NCBI GenBank assembly: GCA_008638375.1
Contig: CM018035.1
Coordinates: 32,658,807 to 32,722,806, forward strand
Source: Nyssa sinensis
Taxonomy: Eukaryota; Streptophyta; Magnoliopsida; Cornales; Nyssaceae
Direction: 5' to 3'
DNA length: 64,000 nt
Position numbers and translations under genes: made by a program. This document shows, in pieces, positions 46,919-59,243 of the stretch; the first letter of the stretch is position 1; every line of letters starts with the position of its first letter. Under the pieces are notes generated by a model that was not told the origin of the DNA, did not search any database, and saw nothing but the letters and a program-made list of their open reading frames with translations.

Positions 46919-49900
46919 TGTAATACCCCAACCCAAATTTTAAACGAGCGAAACATGTAAACCCGAGCCGTTAAGGCTTTATTTTATGATATCAAATGAA
47001 ATGGAAGGGTTGGAATCTAAATAGTTTCGAATGTACGAATAATGCTGGGCAATGCCCAAGCGAGCCATGAACGAATATCAAAATAAAAATAAAAATAAAA
47101 TAAAAATAAAAGTAATGCATAAATATATATGACCTATAAAGAAAATTAAGACAAAAGTAAATAAGGGGGGCTTACAACTTTAGAAAATGATAAGGATTTG
47201 AGATTTTGAAATGTAACGCATAGGAAGCAGAAGAATTGATAATCTTATCACTGTTTCCCCTTCTTCCCTAACCCCCAACCCTAGAATCCAACACCAAAAA
47301 GAGCGTCCCTCAATGGCCCTGTAACCGTAGCTTCACTACCAACGTCTCCGTCATCAATGAAACCGTTTCTGTGGGCTACAATCACAATGCCCCACCATCA
47401 ACAGACCACCATCATCTCCAACAATTTCGCACTGTAAACACCACCAACACAGTCCAGATCTGAGACTTCAAAGCCTTAACAGCGCCATCGAATTGCCCAG
47501 ATCAACGGCCAAATTCCCTAACCAAACTACTGTCCATTCCGATAAGATCAACGACTTTACCACCACTACGAACTGCAGAGCTGCCGCAATCTAGTCAACC
47601 TTGCATCTATCAACTGGGTTTGAGGCCGAGGACTCGACCACGCCGTCGAGAAAGGAAGTAACCTCAAACCTACGCTCACCTCAAGGACCTCATCAAGTCG
47701 GAGCTCGTCCCTCCCACTCGCTGTTATTGCCCAGAACAGGGGAAGCCTCCACTTTCCCATCTGCCTCATTGATTCATCAGAAAATACCCCTCTGTTTTGG
47801 AAGAATTCTTCCCCGATGGAATTAGAATTCACCTGCATGTGAAATTGACGACGGAAGTTCTTGACCTCGATGCCGAAGAGCAATCGATCTACCAAAGTGA
47901 CAACTATAAACAATAAGTGGCTGACCGGCTTCTGAAGCTCTTGATGAATTGCCAGAGTCAATAAAATTCCATTACATATTGTCAACCAATTAAGGTGGGA
48001 TTTGGGTTTGGCACAAGATTATACACAAAACATAGTCCTTGAAATTCCTGACTATTCCAAGTCACTAGCGCAAATGATTCCTTACTAGAATTGGTGTGTT
48101 GGAGTAATGATCTAGCGGTTTTAAATACTGGAAAAGAATGCAATGAAAAGGGAGATGGGTTATGAAAAGGGAATGTCGATTCATTCTCTTTGCAATACTC
48201 CAGAGGATTCGAAATAGATGAGAAGTTTAAGAATTGGATTTAACTTTAATTCAGATTTTGTTGCTAAAACCAAGGATTTTGATGTTATTACCAATTTGTA
48301 AAATCAAAGTCAGTAGAGCAAGGCTGAACATGGGCTGAACTCCAATTCAACTGGGTTAAACTCGAATTTAAATGCATCAATTTCAAATCTTGGTGCTTGC
48401 TGAATTCCAATTCAGATGGGTTGAATTTAAACTTGGATTTGGTTGGTGGAAATGAGGAATTTGATGATAATGATGATGGATAGGAATTCAAGGATGCGAA
48501 CTCAGAATCGTAGGTCAAATAGGGACACTCTGAGGTTGAAATGAAAAAGAAGGAAAATTATGAGGTAATTGCACACTCATTTGGGTTGGGTATTGGCTCG
48601 CTTGGATCCATTCATTTGTTTACAGCATCAAATAGTTTTTGTAGTAAAAATTTATTATTTCAAGCATTCTGGACTCAACGGTGAAGTCCAATTTGTGAAA
48701 ATAGGTCCCAAAAAATAAAGACATATAAAATGACCATTTTGTGCTTTTCGGTATAGAAGTCCAAATTGGAAACCGTGAAAGCCTAAACTGACTTTCTTCG
48801 ACACTCCAGACTCAATAGTAGAGTCTAAATTAGTAAAAGAGATACTGAAGTATTCAATTTGATAAGTAACATTAGAACTGAGACAAGTTTGCTGATGGAT
48901 AAGCAAGTCAAAGGGAAAGGAGAAAATTACGGAGTACTAAAGTAGATCACACAGATTAAAAGTAAGTAAACCCTATCTCTTACATGTGGTCTTCCAAGCC
49001 ACATTCTTTCTAATACTACCAACTTTTGTACTTGCATACATACCAATTGTTATTGTTTCATAATTGATATTGTGTTATCTTGTGGATGTTTATTGATTGC
49101 TTCATCATGATTGCTATGTTGTACTATGCTTTGAAAGGCTTATTGTTATATGTCCATTGCATGATATTCCATTTCTATGCACTTCTTATGGAATCACAAA
49201 AGTATCATGATTTATTATGAATGCCGGATTTGTGCTTAGTCACAATATCCATCCAATGCTATCTGAATTGACAGGACCTACAGGTAGAGTCAGTGAACTG
49301 ACATATGGCAATGATGGCATTTTTATGCATTGAGTTGTAAGGGCATTTTATATGCATTGAGGTTAAGAGGGTGTATGTTGGGCCCCAAAAAACTAAGGGT
49401 TTACCAAACCCTGAATAGAGTAAATGCATCACTTATGATTGACTGCTAGGTTTACGTTTATTGGATTCATAGGATGTTATCATTTCCTTATGAATAATTC
49501 TATGTTGACAGTTCGCTCATTTATTGGACTTGATTGTGACAGGTTTATTGCGGCAATATTTTTATATTGACTGTTATTATTGAGTTTTCTCATGTTCATG
49601 CTATACCATTACTCATACTTGCTTATTGTGACTTACTATTCATTGGCCATTGTGACATTTTACCGTTAACTACAACTGTTGTCATGATTGGCTATCATGT
49701 TCACCTTATGAGTTCATATTTTTCTATGTTAACCCTAACCCGTGTCAGAGATGGGCTTTTACTTACTAAGCTTTGTTAGCTCACACCACTTACTTATTTA
49801 TTAGGTGAGAATGATGCAGGACCACAATAGGAGTCCCAGAGCATAGGGGACAGTTGAGGAGTATGATAGAAGTGAATAGAGTTTCTCCCATGTACTCACC

Positions 49901-50108
49901 ACCTAAGAGTGGCATTATGTTTAAGTTTTATGTCAGTTTACATTTTCAGTTGTTAAACACTATTTTTGTATTAAGACTTCCGCTATTTTACTGTTAAGTT
50001 TACATTTTATATTGTTGTCATAGATACAAAACATGAAAAAAGTAAGGACGGCCATTAGGCCGGCCCCGCAATACGAGATCCGTATAGAGTGGGTTTCAAG
50101 TCATGAAA
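46919..50108 (+). mobile_element. Family-E 5' LTR
   Basis: It starts TGTAATACCCCAACCC and ends GGGTTTCAAGTCATGAAA, a mutated form of the GGTCGTGACA end of its partner. It contains an AAATAAAA-rich tract (47085-47115), a relatively GC-rich stretch (47260-47990), a gene-like stretch (48220-48560) and module copies (48660-48830). The 3' third is AT-rich. Confidence 0.9.
48220..48560 (+). pseudogene. Probable captured host-gene fragment in family-E 5' LTR
   Basis: The forward frames give FNFNSDFVAKTKDFDVITNL, then after stops KAEHGLNSNSTGLNSNLNAS, and in the next frame NSNSDGLNLNLDLVGGNEEF, DDNDDG, a stop in place of Trp, EFKDANSES. Asn/Leu/Ser-rich repeats followed by an acidic WEFKDA motif recall plant synergin-gamma-like or dentin-sialophosphoprotein-like proteins; this naming is from memory and tentative. 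The 3' LTR copy keeps the Trp. No retroelement domain explains this reading. Confidence 0.4.
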
Positions 50109-50111
50109 AAT

Positions 50112-50128
50112 TGGTATCAGAGTTGAGC
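50112..50128 (+). other. Primer-binding site of family-E element
   Basis: TGGTATCAGAGTTGAGC begins 3 bp after the LTR end and extends the initiator tRNA-Met match further than in family B. Confidence 0.85.
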
Positions 50129-50335
50129 CTTAGGTTCTAGTGAGTCATAGGAGACAAGATTAGAGTACTAGGACTGTTATAGTCTAAATGTCACTCGATA
50201 GATAATACTGACATTACTAGGTTAGACTTTTATGTGAACACTAACTGTTATTTTACGTATACATTGACGGATTTTCTTTTACAAAAAAGGTTAACACTAG
50301 GAATACGCCGATAGCCTAAAAATCATCTGACATAT

Positions 50336-50620
50336 GGATCGGATAGATCAATTGAACATAATAGAACGCCTTATGAAAAGAGTCATCAAGGCTCTACCTA
50401 GAATCAGGTCCTAGTGGTTGACCACTTACGATAAAGTAATGGCACCTGCAAAGATCACAAAATGGGGCGGGAAGAAATTGCCAAAAGAAGGGTCAATTAT
50501 GATGATAGAGGCATAATTAAATGCCCCAATTGCTTAAAAGTCCACCAAGGATAATGTCTCAAAAACACCATTGCAAGATGATCGGGCTACTGTACTTGTA
50601 GTTGTAGGTATTTTCCAGTT
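50336..50620 (+). pseudogene. Gag relic of family-E element
   Basis: A start-like MDRIDQLNIIERLMKRVIKA opens the region. Shortly after, another frame reads GREEIAKRRVNYDDRGIIKC and then CPNCLKVHQG, a stop and C, matching the first Cys-His cluster that precedes the zinc knuckle in chromovirus gag (compare CPTCQKKHHAPC in the gag at 26732). The capsid core between them is absent, so the gag was reduced by deletion as well as point mutation. Confidence 0.6.
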
Positions 50621-53600
50621 GCTTACAATCTGCCCATATATTGTTTAAATATTTGATTTATAGTTTTTACATTTACTGCTAAGTTGAACTTAGAAACAAA
50701 ACCCCTAGGTTACATGTTAACTATTTCAATACCATCGAGAGATTTATTATTGATGAATACTATATATCAGGGGAAAGGACTATATGTTATGATGAAAATT
50801 GGTGATTTTTGAACAACTGAGATGATTAAGTAAATAGTGACATTTAAGGAATAGTAGTATGTTTAAAGATAAACGATGAGAATTCTCGAGGAATGACATT
50901 GAAAATAGTAGAGGAGATTTTAATAAATGTTATCGATAAATAAACGAGGCTTGAATGAGAGATAGTCTGAAGGAAACTTAATGGATAATTACAGGAGAAG
51001 TTGATACTCTAAATAAATTCATGATGTACTAGAAATATGGAAATTCTTGAGTAAGTCATAAGTAGACCCTGATAAGGTAGAGATGAATAGAGTCTTGAAG
51101 ACAATTACTAATTGAGCGAGATTGTTAGAATTGACCTTATGAAATGTGATGATTTTGAAAAGAGGCTGACACATGATGAATAAAAGTTAGGAAGAAATTC
51201 AATGAATCTTATGATCTAAGATGATGTGTGACCCGATTTTAGTCAATACTCTATCAAGTTAGATGAAGGTAAATGATAAATGATTCGGAATAACTGTTAG
51301 AGATCAATGTGATCTAAATGATCGTAAAGACTGAATTGGTAGTAAATTGTTTAGAGAAACTATGAAGTTGAGATGATATATGATTATGAGGTACTACGAG
51401 GGAATCATTATTCATGAATGATATATATAGAGCATATGAGGTAAATATCATAAGTACATGGTGATTAACCGATTAGATACTCTTAAGGAAACCAAGAATC
51501 CGATGATTTAAATACTTAAATAATCGGTGACTTTTGGAGGACGATGGCTTGTTTAAATACTAAGGTTAATAGTCTTTAGGAAAGACTATGCTATGACTAA
51601 CTTTGACGTTTCTGGACGATTGAGAGGATCAAATGAATAGTGACTTTTGGGAGAAAGTCGTATGCTTAAGGGCAAAGGTTAAGGATACTTAGGAAGAATT
51701 GTTCTAGTGTCAAGGTTGATAACTCTTAAGTTATTAAACTGTGAATCGATTAATGAATTAGAGGAAACTATTATTTGAACAAGGACAACGGTTAATGCTC
51801 TTCTAGAAGATATAAGGTGACATAGAGTTGGAATTGTGAAATCTTGGGAAGTCGGTGGATTTAATGATAAATATATATGAGAGATGGTCTGAGAAAGACA
51901 TAATGAATAGAAATGTGAGGAGTTTGAGACTCCAGATGGATTGATGACATATAAAAAATATGAGGATTCTTGAGTGAGTCATATAGGGTAAGGACAAATG
52001 GGATCATTGGGAGACAAATACAGCTTGAATGAGACTATCAAGTGAACATTATGAAATGTGATGTTGCTAAAAGGAGATTGACACCGTGAGGACTGATCAT
52101 TGGGAAAAGTTCAATGGATCTTGTTGATCTAGGTAACAATATGACCTAATTGTGGGCTGTACTTTATTGAGTTAGCTAAATCTATTTAAAAGATAAATGA
52201 TTGATGACTCCGAGTGACTTTTGAGGATTAATGTGATCTGACAATTAAAGAGACGAAAATTGTAAGATAATGTTTAGAAAAACTAGTGAGGACAACGACT
52301 GTGCTAAAGTGATACATAATTCTTTGAGATACTACGAGGACAATTAAGATTAAGGTAGAGAGTAGTAATAACTAAATCTATGAAACTAAGAAAGTAGAGA
52401 ATTTCCATGGTGGGAAAGACTTGATATAATCTTGATAAACTTTGAATGTCAAATGTAACGATAAAATGATGGGACGACTAATTGATATGAACAACCCTGA
52501 AATATGATATGAAGTCACAGAATATACAAGGAACCCCCTATATGGTTGAATAAGTTCTTGACAGAACAAATTTGTAAAAGCTTAATAACGACTGGGGAAA
52601 AAAATGTAACATATGATAAAAAACCGAATATGATGACAAGTATAAGAAATGAGACAGTTGAACAATCTTTCTGAGCAAAGGTAAGTGAAACCAAAATAAT
52701 GGTAATATGAAGAATCAATGACTGGGGTAAAAGACTACCTTAAAAATTTTAATAAGTCTATTAAGACCTAAAGAAGAAACTGAACCAAGTATATGTACTA
52801 TACTTTAATCCGTGCAGGAATGAGAAATCAAAATATGTGAAAAGCTCGATTGCAAGCAAGAAATAAAAGGATGAATGCACAGTGAATTTGAAAACAAAGG
52901 CAAGTATGCCAATGAATAGTACAAAATAATGAAATAATACAAAATGAAATGAAAAGAAGATTGATAAATCTTAAAAAAATGGACATGTGATTGAGAAATC
53001 ACAAATGAAAATAAATCTGAGGTCACCCATGCATGGGATAAATATTGTAATGCAAAAAGAATATGAATAAACCGTCCTAGTACGAACCAAAAGATGTTCA
53101 TGAAAACAAAAGGGAATAGGACGCTAACAATGCTAAAGGGAAATACGATAATGGTCGTAATCAAAGAAAGTTTAATACACAGAAAGAAACTTAAACGAGT
53201 GACGTTTCAAATCTCGCAACCAAACGCATATAGTAAATTCGAGGTGGAACTCGTGACAAAAAAAAATAGGAGAAGAAATTGGAAAGACAACTATTTATAA
53301 GCTACGGACAGATGAAAATCCAAACCTTTTCTTCTAGATTATTGTCCTAAGCCTCTGTATGAATTCAAGTGGAATAATGTGAATCCATCAAGAACTCTAG
53401 CCTTAGTAAAACTTAGAGTACTTGAATGAGAAGCCCAAAACACTCTAAACGATAGAAGTGGTGTAGTTTAGTTACACTGTTGACTTCCTATGACCACTAC
53501 CAAAGAAACGGATAGAAAGAAAAGATCAAAGTACTAGATACCTTTACCTGGCACATGATATGCCATACGACGCCAATGGAAGTTGGGAGACTATGAACAG

Positions 53601-54054
53601 TAAGGTAATCATGACTTAATACCAAATGAGATAAATATAATGACTAGACGTGGAACTAGTCAAGATACTGGTAACAAGGGGAAATAGTCAAGTAACTTAA
53701 AAGATGACTCAAGGTGAGTAATGAAAGTAATAGACCCCTAACCATAGATCTAAGAACTAAAGAAATACACATGGGAATGTTAATACTAAAATTTGGAGAC
53801 AATGAGTAAAAGTCCCGAGTAAGTTAAAAGGCCATTGACTTTCAAAATTCACTATCGAATTAAAACAAAGAGGAATACAAAAGAACTGTGAACCCTGTAT
53901 AAAGGAATCTTCTTACTTGAGAATATAGCATCTGAATACTAGAGACACGTCCAAGAGATAGATTAAAAAGGAAATTATGATGGTGAAATTGGCATGATGA
54001 GATAATAATAGAGATTCCTAGATATGCACATCTGAGTTTTGAGGACAAAACTCA
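50620..54054 (+). mobile_element. Family-E internal non-coding region with tandem duplication
   Basis: No protein can be read through it. Two diverged copies of a segment are arranged head to tail: 50800-51420 and about 51610-52350 (shared AAATAGTGAC, GAGAGATRGTCTGA, TTATGAAATGTGATG and GATACTACGAG blocks in the same order; offset 810-930 bp). The remainder is AG-rich on the plus strand and T-rich on the minus. Confidence 0.65.
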
Positions 54055-54071
54055 TTTTAAGGGGGGTAGAA
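54055..54071 (+). other. Polypurine tract of family-E element
   Basis: TTTTAAGGGGGGTAGAA precedes the LTR start TGTAATACCCTGACC, again after a GAGGACAAAACTC stretch. Confidence 0.85.
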
Positions 54072-57000
54072 TGTAATACCCTGACCTGAATTTTAACCGA
54101 GCGAACCATGTAAACCCAAGCCGTTAGGGCTTTATTTTATGATATGAAATGAAATGGAGGGGTTGGAATCTAAATAGTTTTGAATGTACAGATGATGTCG
54201 GGCGATGCCTGAGTGAGCCATGAACGAATATCGAAATAAAAATAAAATCAAAATAAAAATAAAAATTATGTATAAATATATATGACCTATAAAGAAAATT
54301 AAGACAAAAGTAAATGAGGGGGAGGCGGTTACAACTTTAGAAAGTGATAAGGATTTGAGATTTTGAAATGTAATGTATTGGAAGCTGAAGAACGAGAAAT
54401 CTCATCATTGTTTCCCATCCTTCCCCAACCACAAAATCCAACCCCAAAAAGAGCATCCCTTAATGGCCCTATAACCCCAGCTTCACTGCCAACCTCTCTG
54501 TCATCAACGAAACCGTTTCTGCGAGTTATAATCATAATGCCTCACCATCAACAGACCACCATCATCTCCAATGGTTCCATATCGTAGACATTACCAACAT
54601 GGTCTAGATCTGAGACTTCAAAGCCTCAACAGCGCCATCGAACTGCCCAGATCAACGACCAAATTCCCTAACCAGACTAATGTCCGTTCTGATTAGATCG
54701 ATGACCTTACCACCACCACAAACTGCAGAGCTGTTGCAATTTAGTCGCCCATGTATCTATCAACTGGGTTCGAGACCGAGGACTTGACCACACCATCGAG
54801 AAAGGAAGTAACCTCAAGCCTATGCTCAACCTCAAGGACCTCATTAAGTTGGAGCCCTCCAAGTCCCTCCCACTAGCTGTCATTGCCCAGAATAGAGGAA
54901 GCCTCCGCATTTCTATCCGCCCCATTGATTCATCAGAAGATACCCTTCGGTTTTGGAAGAATTCTTCCACAGTGGAATCGGAATTCACCTGCATGTAAAA
55001 TTGACGACAGAAGTTCTTGACCTCGATGTTAAAGAGCAATCGATCTACCAGAGTGACAACTATAAACAATAAGTGGCTGACTGACTTTTGAAGCTCTTGA
55101 TGAATTGTTGGAGTCAATAAAATTCCATTACATATTGTCAACCAATTAATGTAGGATTTGGGTTTGGCACAAGATTATACACAAAACATAGTCCTTGAAA
55201 TTCTTGACTATTCCAAGTCATTAGTGCAAATGATTCTTTACTAGAATTGGTGTGTTGGAGCAATGATCAAGCAGCTTCAGTACTGGAAAAGAATGCAATG
55301 AAAAGGGAGGTGGGTTATGAAAAGGGAATGCCGATTCATTCTCTTTGCAATACTCAAGAGGATTCGAAATAGATGAGAAGTTTAAGAAGTGGATTTAACT
55401 CTAATTCAGATTTTGTTGCTGAAACCAAGGATTTTGATGTTATTACCAATCTGTAACATCAGAGTCAGCAGAGCAAGGCTGAACATGGGCTGAACTCCAA
55501 TTCAACTAGGTTCAACTTGAATTTAAATGCATCAATTTCAAATCTTGGTGCGTGTTGAATTCCAATTCAAATGGGTTGAATGTAAACTCGGATTTGGTTG
55601 GTGGAAATGAGGAACTTGATGGTAATGATGATGGATGGGAATTCAAAGATGCGAACTCAGAATCATAAGTTGAATAGGGACACTCTGAGGTTGACAAGAA
55701 AGAGAAGGAAAGTTATGAGGTAACTGCATACTCATCTGGGTTGGGTAGTGGCTCGCTTCGATCTATTCATTTGTTTACGAAATCAAATAGTTTTTGTAGT
55801 AAACCTTTATTAGTTCAAGCATTCTGGACTCGAAGGCGAAGTCCAATTTGTGAAAATAGGTCCCGAAAAATAGAGACATATAAAATAACCATTTTGCCCT
55901 TTTTCGGTATAGAAGTCCAAATTGGAAACCGTGAAAGCTTAAACTGGCTTTCTTTGACACTCTAGACTCAATAGTAGAGTCTAAATTAGTAAAAGTGATA
56001 CTGAAGTATTCAATTTGATAAGTAACATTAGAACTGAGACATGTTAAATGATGTATAGGCAAGTCAAAGGGAAAAGAGAAAATTTCAGAGTACTAAAGTA
56101 GATCACACGGATTAAAAGTAAGTAAACCCTATCTCTTACATGTGATCTTTCAAGCCACATTCTTTCTAGTACTACCAACTTTTGTACTCGCATACATACC
56201 AACTGTTATTGTCCCCTAATTGATATTGTCCTATCTTGTGGATGTTTATTGATTGCTTCATCATGATTGCCATGCTGTACTATGCCTTGAAGACCTATTG
56301 TTATATGTCCATTTCATGATATTCTATTTCTATGCACTTCTTATGGAATCACAAAAGTATCATGATTTATTATGAATGTCGGATTTGTGCTTAGTCACAA
56401 TATCCATCCGATGCTATCTGAATTGACAATCTGAATTGACAATACCTACAGGTCGAGTCCGTGAACGGACATATGGCAATGATGGCATTTTTATGCATTG
56501 AGTTATAAGGGCATTTTATATGCATTGAGGTTAAAGGGGGTATGTCGAGCCCCAAAAGACCGAGGGTCTGTCAAACCCTGAACAGAGTATATGAATCACT
56601 TATGATTGACTGCTATGTTTATGTTTATTGGATTCATAGGATGTTGTCATTTCTCTATGAATAATTCTATGTTGACAGTTTCCTCATTGATTGGACTTGA
56701 TTTTGACTGGTTTATTGTGGCAATATTTTTATGTTGACTGTTGTTATTATTGAGCTTTCCCATGTTCATGCTATACCATTACTCATACTTGCTTATTGTG
56801 ACTTTTTGTTCATTGGCTATTGAGGCATTTTACCTTTAATTGCAACTGTTGTCATAATTGGCTATCATGTTCACCCTATGAGTTCATATTTTTCTATGTT
56901 AACCTAACCCGTGTTGGAGATGGACTTTTACTTATTGAGCTTTGTTAGCTCACACCACTTACTTATTTTTCAGGTGAGAATGATGCAGGACCACAGTAGG

Positions 57001-57270
57001 AGTCCCGGAGCATAGGGGGACAGTTGAGGAGTATGATAGAAGTGAATAGAGTCTCTCGCATGTACTCACTACCTAAGAGTGGCATTATGTTTAAGTTTGT
57101 TTACATTTTCAATTGTTAAACACTATTTTGTATTAAGACTTCCGCTATTTTCTTGTTAAGTTTACATTTTATATTGTTGTTATAGATACAAAGCATGAAA
57201 AAAGTAGGGATGGCCATTGGGCCGGTCCCGCGATACGAGATCCGCATAAGGTGGGTTTTTGGTCGTGACA
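54072..57270 (+). mobile_element. Family-E 3' LTR
   Basis: It runs TGTAATACCCTGACCTG to GGTTTTTGGTCGTGACA. It carries the same GC-rich and gene-like stretches as the 5' LTR. A 15 bp direct duplication (ATCTGAATTGACAAT, near 56419-56448) is present here and absent from the 5' LTR. Confidence 0.9.
55360..55710 (+). pseudogene. Captured host-gene fragment, 3' LTR copy
   Basis: This is the better-kept copy: NSNSNGLNVNSDLVGGNEEL, DGNDDGWEFKDANSES (WEFKDA codons at 55636-55653), a stop, VE, a stop, then GHSEVDKKEKESYE. Both copies share the frame break upstream, so the fragment was already damaged when the element transposed. Confidence 0.4.
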
Positions 57271-57275
57271 CAAAT

Positions 57276-58329
57276 GTTATGACATCATCACTTTAATATA
57301 CCTCTCATGGCACCATCAAAGGCTTCCATAGGTAGGCAACCATCTTGCCTAGTTCGAATGGACTGGTCTCTAGTGTTCATCCATAAGGTGTATATTGCAT
57401 AACATAAAACAAAAGAGAAAAAAGAGAGAATAATAACGATTGTATGAACGAATAAAATAAACAAAATAAATAAGATAATAGAAAAAGTAGACTCAGGCCT
57501 ATGAGGCATCCTACGTATCTGTTTAGATAATGGAATCAAAGCCAACGTAGTTCTCCAATTCAATTGATTCTATTAAAAGTGCTAGAATCAATTGAATGGG
57601 GAAAAAAGTAGAAAAAAAGATGTTTTAGGGAACGTCCCTGCTTATTTGGAGCTAATTAGACAAGGCTTTCCTTGATGTTGAATCTTTAGTTGTGCGAAAC
57701 TTCATCTTGTGTTGGGTAGAACTTTGGCCTATGTAGAATAATGCTTAAAAAAATATAGAGAGATAAGAGAGAGAATTTTTGCAGCAGCACGCTAGCACCT
57801 AAATTTATATCCTTTATTATGGTGGCTAAGGGGCTTTATTTATAGGCAAAGTAAAGAGGTTTCATCCAAGGGTTCCCAATGAATCCTACGGATAGAGGGC
57901 TTAGATTAAGCCTTAATGTGCAAGCAAACAAGATTTATAAAGCAAATCCCTTAAAATAGGGGAGGGAAAGATGAGGCAAATAAATATCATTTATATTTAA
58001 TATATTGTCCCTAATTCAGTGGAGAATTTTAGGACATGGTAATTACAAAAATGCCACCAAGACAAAAAAAGTCAAAGTTGTCCTTAAAGGCTAAAATTAT
58101 CAAATTAACCCTATACGGGTAAAATGACATGAAAATTATATGTATGCCCATAAATGAGCAAAATAATCTATAGGGGATAGGATTATGCTAAAAGTTACCA
58201 AGGTGCTCTCTAAAGGGAAAAATGAAAACAATATTACTGAAATGCCCATAGAAAGTGGGAGACCTCTAGAATTTACTAAATGACCCGTAGAGGGTAGGGA
58301 AGTACTAGAAATTACCAAAGTACCTTAGA
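57276..58329 (-). mobile_element. Family-F leader region, right part
   Basis: Continuation of the F element beyond the CAAAT duplication. On the minus strand AGAACTACGTTGGCTTTGAT followed by AGATACGTAGGATGCC is a stretch I associate with leaders of Ogre/Tat-like elements. The remainder is non-coding. Confidence 0.45.
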
Positions 58330-59230
58330 TGGTCAATGATGTGCATAATGACCAAAATACTCTCAAGTGCCCTAATGTACCAAATGACCAAAATGCCTTT
58401 AGTGGGTAAAATGATTGAAGTGGCAAAATGGCCAAAATGCCTTTAGTGGGTATAATGGCTGAAATGTCCTCATTGGGTAAAATGACCAAAATTTCCTTGT
58501 GGGCATAATGACCAAAATACCCTTGATGGGTGATATGACCAAAATGCCCTTGATGGGCGAAATGACCAAAATGCCATTGAAGGGCGAAATGACCAAAATG
58601 CCATTGAAGGGCATAATGACCGAAATGCCATCGATTGGTGAGCGAAATGACCAAAATGATCGAAATGTCCTAAATGAGCGAAATGACCAAAATGCTCTTA
58701 GTGGGCGAAATGACCAAAATGCCTTTAATGAGAGAAATGACCAAAATTCCATTAATAGGTGAAATAACAAAAATACCCTTGGTGGGCATAATGACCAAAA
58801 TGCCCTCAGTGGGCAAAAATGTGAAAATATTAGAATAGCCCTAGGTGGGACATATAGTAGTAACTTTTTAAAAAATGGCAAAACTAACCTTATACAATCA
58901 AGGGTTGCAAAATGAGGTGTCTACAACTAAAATACCCTCAATGGTTGTAATGTACCAAATGAGCAAAATACACTTAAGGGGTGAAACGACCAAAGTGACC
59001 TTAGTAGGAAAAATGACCAAAATGCCCTTAATTAGCGAAATGATCAAAATACCCTTAGTGGAAAAAATGACCAAAATGCCCTTAAGAAAAAAATGAAAAA
59101 AATGACCTTAGTGGGAAAAATGACAAAAATGCCCTTATTGGGAAAAATGTGAAACTACTAAAATATCCCTAGGTGGGAAATAATGTAGTAACTTCAAAAA
59201 ATGATAAAACTACCCCTATACAATCACGGG
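58330..59230 (+). repeat. 27-30 bp minisatellite of AAATGACCAAAATGCCCTT type
   Basis: Some 25-30 degenerate tandem units contain GCGAAATGACCAAAATGCCC, with GATGGG or TAGTGGG spacers. A larger unit is superimposed: 58790-58925 and 59110-59255 share the run from ATGTGAAA through CCCTAGGTGGGA and TATACAATCA to GCAAAATGAG in order. The array lies in the F leader, between primer site and gag. Long open frames over it on both strands are repeat artefacts. Confidence 0.88.
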
Positions 59231-59243
59231 TCGCAAAATGAGC

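Larger units (their letters stand above)
46919..57270 (+). mobile_element. Family-E complete non-autonomous LTR element, TSD CAAAT
   Basis: LTRs at 46919-50108 (3190 bp) and 54072-57270 (3199 bp) enclose 3963 bp. CAAAT flanks at 46914-46918 and 57271-57275. A TGGTATCAGAGTTGAGC primer site and a TTTTAAGGGGGGTAGA polypurine tract are in place. The interior has only a gag relic, so it is a LARD-like non-autonomous element. In the first 95 bp of the LTR pair I count 9 differences, so it is clearly older than the gag-only element at 24356. Confidence 0.93.

Noticed and set aside
47566..47985. Minus-strand 139-codon ORF in family-E LTR (also 54707-55141)
   Set aside because: Open in both LTR copies, but no recognisable motif on that strand; it may be the antisense of captured sequence, so not listed as a gene.
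58325..58881. Repetitive open frames of 87-160 codons
   Set aside because: Produced by the 27-30 bp minisatellite; repeat peptides in both directions.
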